Assembly: GCA_013298335.1 (NCBI GenBank)
Contig: JAAFHI010000227.1
Coordinates: 1 to 6,158, forward strand
DNA from: Actinomycetota bacterium
GTDB lineage: Bacteria > Acidobacteriota > Blastocatellia > Chloracidobacteriales > Chloracidobacteriaceae
Direction: 5' to 3'
DNA: 6,158 bases
The notes under the pieces were generated by a model. The model was not told the DNA's origin. It made no database searches and saw nothing but the letters and a program-made list of their open reading frames with translations. The position numbers were made by a program, and so were the translations under genes. This document shows, one piece after another, positions 5,611 through 6,158 of the stretch. Position 1 is the first letter of the stretch; the number at the start of each line of letters is the position of its first letter.

Positions 5611-6158
5611 TCACATTTTGAAGCGATTCGAACGGAGGGTGTCGGTCGTGTGCAGTTTCATCACTGGATTCGCCGAGAGTCGCCAGTCGGCGCGCTCGCC
5701 GCGCATCAGCCGGGCATATCCGGCGGCGGCGATCATGGCGGCATTGTCGGTCGTGTATTTCGGACTCGGAATCCGGACCTCGACGCCCATCCGGTCTCCG
5801 ACCTCGCGCAACGCGGTCCGCAGCGCCGAGTTGCACACCACGCCGCCGCCGGTCAGCACCATCATCGGCTGGTACGTCTCGATGGCGCGTTCGAGCGTGC
5901 CGATGAGTGTTTGCACCACCGCGCGCTGAAAGCTGGCGCAGACATCGCGGATGTTCTCCGGCACGTTTTCAAGGTCCGTAACCGGCGTTACCTCGTTTTC
6001 GCGAATGAACCGCTGCGTCGCCGTCTTCAGTCCGCTGAATGAAAAATCGTAGGGTGCATCGGGAATCTGTGGCGGGCGGTACACGAGCTTCGCGTTTTTC
6101 GCCTCGCCCGTCAGCGCCAGCCGGTCCACCACCGGCCCGCCCGGATAGCCCAATCCCA
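5611..6158 (-). CDS. tsaD: TsaD, tRNA N6-adenosine threonylcarbamoyltransferase, C-terminal part
   Basis: The Kae1/Qri7/YgjD-family subunit that transfers threonylcarbamoyl from TC-AMP to A37 of ANN-decoding tRNAs, working with TsaB and TsaE in most bacteria. The gene is cut by the right edge: the frame stays open to base 6158. An in-frame TTG at 6153 encodes the Leu of the conserved LGYPGGP motif and is not the start. About 180 residues are present, and roughly 155-165 N-terminal ones, including the HxxxH metal site, should lie outside. Counting from that Leu as 1, visible signatures are GYPGGP (2-7), DFSFSGLKT (36-44), CASFQRAVV (72-80), the nucleotide-binding stretch LTGGGVVCNSALR (100-112; the family usually has GGVAANxxLR) and TTDNAAMIA (134-142), whose Asp136 is the third metal ligand. 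The stop is TGA. The 142-bp spacer to meaB makes co-transcription possible but not certain. Confidence 0.95.
   Translation of the reverse strand, partial: GLGYPGGPVVDRLALTGEAKNAKLVYRPPQIPDAPYDFSFSGLKTATQRFIRENEVTPVTDLENVPENIRDVCASFQRAVVQTLIGTLERAIETYQPMMVLTGGGVVCNSALRTALREVGDRMGVEVRIPSPKYTTDNAAMIAAAGYARLMRGERADWRLSANPVMKLHTTDTLRSNRFKM

Noticed and set aside
5468..5836. Minus-strand 122-codon frame overlapping the end of tsaD and the spacer before meaB
   Set aside because: It overlaps the conserved tsaD C-terminus in another frame, is Arg-rich, and has no motif or Shine-Dalgarno sequence.

Overview
The window is a GC-rich piece of a bacterial chromosome. Five protein genes lie head to tail, all on the minus strand, and no real gene is visible on the plus strand. 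In transcription order (right to left) they are: the 3' two-fifths or so of tsaD (tRNA t6A synthesis), cut by the right edge; meaB (GTPase chaperone of methylmalonyl-CoA mutase); a methylmalonyl-CoA epimerase gene; a membrane-anchored parvulin-type peptidyl-prolyl isomerase gene; and mutS2 (MutS-like ATPase with a C-terminal Smr domain). All four complete genes are intact and close to the usual length for their families. No rRNA, tRNA, CRISPR array, transposase, phage gene or toxin/defence module is visible. This is core or housekeeping DNA, not an accessory island.

The organism is best guessed as a Gram-negative-like, GC-rich bacterium with a propionate/methylmalonyl-CoA pathway. Acidobacteriota fits the gene content, the LKLIG variant of the Smr motif in MutS2, and the repeat-rich spacers built of CAGTGG-type and GGGGGAT-type words. 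That assignment is inference from memory of such genomes, not a search result.

Layout: tsaD (6158-5611) is followed by a 142-bp spacer with a small UUCG hairpin and a T7 tract just before meaB (5468-4515). A 94-bp spacer leads to the epimerase gene (4420-4013). Another 94-bp spacer contains a degenerate GGGGGAT repeat and a strong Shine-Dalgarno sequence for the TTG start of the isomerase gene (3918-2734). A 173-bp spacer is almost entirely a nested inverted repeat that ends 11 bp before the GTG start of mutS2 (2560-110). After mutS2 come a G-quadruplex-type motif on the coding strand, a weak terminator-like hairpin, and a GGGGGAT tandem array that runs off the left edge.

Functionally, meaB and the epimerase gene belong together: they support conversion of (2S)-methylmalonyl-CoA through the (2R) epimer to succinyl-CoA by the B12-dependent mutase, whose own genes are not in this window. 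TsaD and MutS2 both relate to translation fidelity or rescue (and, for MutS2, DNA recombination). The isomerase acts at the cell envelope. The common orientation allows co-transcription, but spacers of 94-173 bp and the structured DNA between genes suggest at least partly separate control. The least ordinary content is in the spacers, above all the 138-bp nested palindrome before mutS2 and the opposed G-rich tracts after it. I see no undescribed multigene system here.
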